Assembly (NCBI GenBank): GCA_032622095.1 | Contig: CP136068.1 | Span: 6,425,314 to 6,489,313, forward strand | From: Siphonodentalium dalli | Lineage: Eukaryota > Mollusca > Scaphopoda > Gadilida > Siphonodentaliidae | Direction of reading: 5' to 3' | Length of the DNA stretch: 64,000 nt | In this document: positions 60,307 to 64,000 of the stretch, in pieces | How the letters are laid out: each line of letters opens with the position of its first letter | Position numbering within the stretch: the first letter of the stretch is position 1 | The notes under the pieces: model-generated | The model's database searches: none | What the model was told of the DNA's origin: nothing | What the model saw: the letters and a program-made list of their open reading frames with translations, nothing else | Position numbers and translations under genes: made by a program

Positions 60307-60904
60307 CTAGAAGGTGACCCGACTTCGTCCGAGCTTTGACCTTGAATTGTTCATTTTGAAGGCCAAGGTCAGGTGGGTCACGATTTGACCCGTCCAAAAC
60401 AATGCCCGGACAAAAGTACCCGACAAAAGTACCCGCCGAAATCCATCCCGTTTTACCCGATTTTACCTCGAATTGATCATTTTGAAGGTCAAGGTCAGGT
60501 CGGGGTCACGACTCGACCCGCCCAAAACACTCAGTGGACAAAAGTAACCCCACGTATGAAATTTCGTCGAAATCCCATCAAAATTCGCGATTTGACCTTG
60601 AATTGACCCGATTTCAAGGTCAATGTCACGTCGCACGGGCAAATGAATATGCTTATGAGACTCCCCGGCCGAAAGTACCCACACGTACCAAGTTTCATCG
60701 AAATCCCGTGATATTCGGGCGTCTGACCTTGAAATGACCCGATTTCAAGGCCAAGGTCACGTGGCACGGGCAAATTAATAGGCCTATGTCACTCCCCGGC
60801 CGAAAATACCCCCACATACCAAATTTCATCGAAATCAGCTCGGCCGTTTTCGAGTCCATCGATTACAGACAGACACACACACAGACCTTCCAAAATATAT
60901 AATA
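60307..60904 (-). mobile_element. Helitron-like family Y, unit Y6 (598 bp)
   Basis: More diverged Y unit, for example GGACAAAAGTACCCGACAAA twice-like spacing and GGCCAAGGTCACGTGGC near 60749. Its end near 60900 is shortened (ATATAATACTAG), lacking the GA of the usual TATAATAGACTAG junction. Confidence 0.75.
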
Positions 60905-61511
60905 CTAGAAGGTGACCCGACATCGTCCGGGCTTTGACCTTGAATTGTCCATTTTGAAGTGGGGTCAAGTGGGGTCACGATTTGACAGTCCAAAAACACT
61001 GCCCGGACAAAAGTACCCGACAAACGTGCCCGTCGAAATACATCCGGTTTTACCCGATTTGACCTTGAATTGATCATTTTGAAGGTCAAGGTCTGGTCGG
61101 GGTCACGATTGGACCCGTCCAAAACAATCGGTGAACAAAAGTAACCCCACGTATCAAATTTCGTCGAAATCCCATCAAAATTGGAGATTTTACCTTGAAG
61201 TTACCCGATTTCAAGGTCAAGGTCACGTCACACGGGCAAATGAACATGCTTATGAGACTCGCCATAAGAAAGTACCCCCACATACCAAGTTTCATCGAAA
61301 TCCCGTAATATTCGGGCGTTTGACCTTGAAATGACCCGATTTCAAGGTCAAGGTGACGTCGCACGGACAAATTAATATGCCTATGTTCGTCCCCGGCCGA
61401 AAATATCCCCACATACCAAGTTTCATCAAAATCGGCTGGGCCATTTTCGAGTCCATCGATTACAGACACACACACACACACACACACAGGTCTTCCAAAA
61501 TATATAATAGA
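60905..61511 (-). mobile_element. Helitron-like family Y, unit Y7 (607 bp)
   Basis: The most diverged Y unit in the array, with ACCCGACATCGTCCGGGC in the hairpin and a changed GAAGTGGGGTCAAGTGGGG segment. An end with a longer CA run (61466-61487). Confidence 0.75.
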
Positions 61512-61920
61512 CTATCCGATGAGCCCGACGTTGTCCGGGCTTTCAAGTCGATAGCTATTCAAAAACCAAATTTCAAGTCGATAGCTACACCCGTTTCCGA
61601 GATCTGGTCTGCGCATGCGCGAAGCTGGCGTCGCACGGGCTCGCCGACCAGATAAAATTCGCATCCGGGACAAGATACATTCACATAGCAAATTTCAAGT
61701 CGATAGCTCCACCCGTTTCCGAGATCTCGTCTGCGCATGCGCGAAGCGGGCGCCGCACGGGCTCGCCAATATGACAACGACGACCGCCTGGCCAAACTAC
61801 ACTCACGTACCAAGTTTCGTCCTGATCGGTCGAGAATCGTAGATTTGTATTAATGACAGACAAACATACAGACAGACAAACAGAGGTCTTCAAAATATAT
61901 ATGAGATATATATATATATA
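61512..61920 (-). mobile_element. Helitron-like family Z, unit Z5 (about 409 bp)
   Basis: Right-most array unit. The terminal CTAG is changed to CTAT, and an extra TTTCAAGTCGATAGCTATTC duplication follows the hairpin. It has only two or so modules. It ends in TA-rich DNA at the axis of an inverted repeat. Confidence 0.75.
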
Positions 61921-61935
61921 AATATATATATATAT

Positions 61936-62173
61936 ATTTTTTGAAGACCTCTGTCTGTCTGTATGTCTGTTTGTTTGTCTGTCTGTCATCATTCATAAAA
62001 ATCTACGATTCTCGACCAATCGGGACGAAACTTGGTACTTGTGTGTAGTTTGACCAGGCGGTCGACGTTGTCGTATTGGCGAGCCCGTGCGGCGCCCGCT
62101 TCGCGCATGCGCAGACGAGATTTCGGAAACGGGTGGAGCTATCGACTTGAAATTTGCTATGTGAATGTATCTT
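61936..62173 (+). mobile_element. Helitron-like family Z, inverted and 3'-truncated copy (Z6)
   Basis: Begins TTTTTTGAAGACCTCTGTCT and matches the inverse of Z5 back to about 61680, so Z5 and Z6 stand with their 5' ends facing across a TA run. It breaks off at GTGAATGTATCTTG, where other Z units continue with CCCCGGATAC, because a LINE begins there. Confidence 0.8.
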
Positions 62174-64000
62174 GGTTTGGTTTAAACATATTTATTCGCC
62201 ATATATGCATATAAATACACACAGTCGGCAACGGGATTGAAGAACAAGTGCGGGCCACTTATATGCTACTTCTCTACCGATCACCATACACTCAAGTGAA
62301 ATAAAAAAAATGATGCATGGCATTGAACAATTATATATGGTATAAACGATAATGGTAAATGATTTTTGCTAGTCTCTCCCAATTTCGAATTCATATAGTT
62401 CAAAGTAAATGTTGCTTTAAGGTGTTCTGTGCCCATCCGTCCTTTAAAATGGTAAGGTGGCAGGACAGTAAGTATGTTCCAATAGGGGGTTTATGACTGT
62501 TGTCATATACTCAGAATTATTATTTTTGTTTGAGTTCTTTTTTCATTTAAGTTGGAATTTGTATGGTCTCATCCTGGGATGTGTCTCTTATAAAAATTTG
62601 GACAGCCTTGCAAATATCTTCATTATTGGAATTTGATAAGCTTGGATCTCCAAATAATAATGTTTTTACTGAATAAATATTGAAACGTAGTAGCTTGTTC
62701 AGCAGGTATACTCTTGGAATAATATGCAATTGACATTGGAAAAAATAATGAAATGCGTTTTCTTCGCCATCGCCGCATCTACAGACTTTGGACACCGCAA
62801 TATAATTGAAGTATTTATCTGATTGGAGTTCACTGCATTCGCACCTGAGTCGACATTGTAAGATATTTAATGATCGTTTCCCTGTAGAAAAATACTTGGG
62901 GGGTTTAACCGGATTGGGAATTAGAGATTGTCGGAAACATTCATAATTCAGATTTCTTATATTTTTATCGCGTTTATTCCAGTCATTTATACACTTGGGC
63001 ATGAAAGTGGACTCTTTTCTTTTGTAGTTGCATTTCATAGGGATAAAATTTGATGCATTTCTGGTATCATGGTCATTTCGGGCACTGAATTTGGGTGGTA
63101 TAAGTTCTGTCAGATAGTTAGGTGTTTTTTTGTTTACTATATTGTGGAATGTTAAAACCTGTTTGTAATATTTTCGAGTTTCTAACGTCTCCCAGCCTAG
63201 TTCGGTCAGAAGTCTAATATTTGAAACTGACCTGGTGCAACCGGTGACTATTCTAGCTGCTTCATATTGAACATCTTCTAGATCTTTTAGTAAGTATTCA
63301 GGTGCGCCCGACCAAACGTTACTAGCATAATCCATGAGGGATCGAACATGGGATAAATAGAGGGTTTGAAGTGTTTCGCGATTTAGCATTGTTCTTAGTT
63401 TACGCAATTGTGACAGGCGTGCGTATGCCTTAGTGCATATATTACCAATGTGTGTATTCCAAGTTAGGTTGTCATCAATATCCAATCCTAGGTGTTTGTG
63501 GCTATTTGAGTAGTCTAGTATTACCCCATCGAATGTGATTGTAGGTTTAACTACACTTGGCTTGGAAAATAACATTAGATTGGTTTTACTACTATTAAAT
63601 TTGACACACCAATTTTCAGCCCAATCTCTGATTTTGTTCATGTCACTATTGACTGTCGATTGAAGGTTATAAGTATCACTATCACTGTTGATTAAACATG
63701 TGTCGTCAGCATAAAGTCTTGTGCTAGATTTAATTTCATCGGCAATGTCATTAATGTAAATTAAAAACATCAGAGGTCCGACTACAGATCCCTGGGGCAC
63801 ACCAGCTGCTATTGAGGACTACTGCGAAAAGCTTGAGTTGACTCTAACTCTTTGTTGTCTATTTTGTAGATAGTTTATCAACCATTTCAGAATATTACCT
63901 TTCAAATCATATTTCTCTAATTTTAAAACAAGACCTCGGTGCCAGACTTTGTCAACGCTTTAGAAATGTCGAAAAAAACTGCACAACTCGTTTAGCCCTC
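62174..64000 (-). pseudogene. non-LTR retrotransposon (CR1/Jockey-like) reverse transcriptase, decayed
   Basis: The minus strand encodes the C-terminal part of a LINE polyprotein. GVPQGSVVGPLMFLIYIND and the catalytic box LYADDTCL (YADD at 63702-63713) mark the RT palm. After the thumb a zinc-knuckle-like segment CRCGDGEENAFHYFFQC lies near the end, typical of many invertebrate LINEs. The frame stops at 62547-62549 and about 370 bp of 3' untranslated DNA lead to AATAAATATG and an AAACCAAACC end at 62174. Two lesions are visible: an in-frame TAG at 63819-63821 just before GVPQGS, and a one-base loss near 63953 in the conserved segment that normally follows SKA. Reading frames upstream match RT again (VWHRGLVLKLEKYDL), so the element continues off the window edge. 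The codon at 63798-63800 is valine, not a start. Confidence 0.88.

Larger units (their letters stand above)
41297..61920 (-). mobile_element. 20.6-kb head-to-tail array of Helitron-like elements
   Basis: Twenty units of three families (Z0, X1-X7, Y1-Y7, Z1-Z5; listed below) lie in one orientation. Read on the minus strand each unit starts with TC plus AT-rich DNA (for example TCTATATATATAAAACCCG for X and TCTATTATATATTTTGGAAG for Y) and ends with a GC hairpin, a 7-9 base spacer and CTAG. Most X-X, X-Y, Z-Y and Y-Y junctions join CTAG to the next TC with no base between. Junctions entering a Z 5' end contain a short TA run. The only foreign spacer is 47109-47213. No RepHel frame was found in the array. 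Confidence 0.8.

Noticed and set aside
63798-63800. GTG as the start of the reverse transcriptase protein
   Set aside because: It encodes the valine of the conserved GVPQGS motif, and reverse transcriptase sequence continues upstream across a stop and a frameshift.

Overview
The window looks like repeat-rich, AT-rich nuclear DNA from an animal, most likely a marine lophotrochozoan such as a mollusc. The reasons are spliced extracellular-domain exons with GT-AG junctions, a tRNA-derived SINE with a CAAT-type tail, a CR1/Jockey-like LINE, a Penelope-like fragment and very many Helitron-like elements. No bacterial-style operons, rRNA or intact tRNA genes were seen. The phylum is an inference; nothing in the window names the species. 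Layout: (1) 1-7.5 kb is part of a plus-strand gene encoding thrombospondin type 1 (TSP1) repeats. Four exons (2219-2404, 2681-2878, 4604-4747, 7301-7426) are all phase 1-1, so each is a self-contained module. Minisatellites fill the introns. The first and last exons of this gene were not found. (2) 7.5-30.6 kb is non-coding: MITEs, palindromic elements, minisatellites and a mosaic of degraded Helitron-like elements at 16.4-21.7 kb. (3) 30620-30916 is a likely first exon with a signal peptide and a PAN/apple-like segment, ending at a good splice donor. Its later exons were not recognised. (4) 31.4-34.6 kb is one plus-strand Helitron-like element with internal repeats; a truncated relative lies at 38.3 kb. 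(5) 39.2-41.3 kb packs a SINE, a small MITE, a long-armed foldback element and a Penelope-like GIY-YIG fragment between two TA microsatellites. (6) 41.3-61.9 kb is the most striking part: about 20.6 kb of non-autonomous Helitron-like units, all with 3' ends pointing left (minus strand), joined head to tail. Most junctions directly join a 3' CTAG to the next 5' TC. Three families take part: X (about 1.7 kb, seven copies), Y (about 0.6-0.87 kb, seven copies) and Z (about 0.4-0.64 kb, six copies). (7) An inverted Z copy follows and is cut by the 3' end of a decayed minus-strand LINE that runs off the right edge. Most long open frames lie inside tandem repeats and are not genes. No RepHel helicase or other autonomous Helitron protein is encoded here, so the array must have depended on an enzyme from elsewhere.
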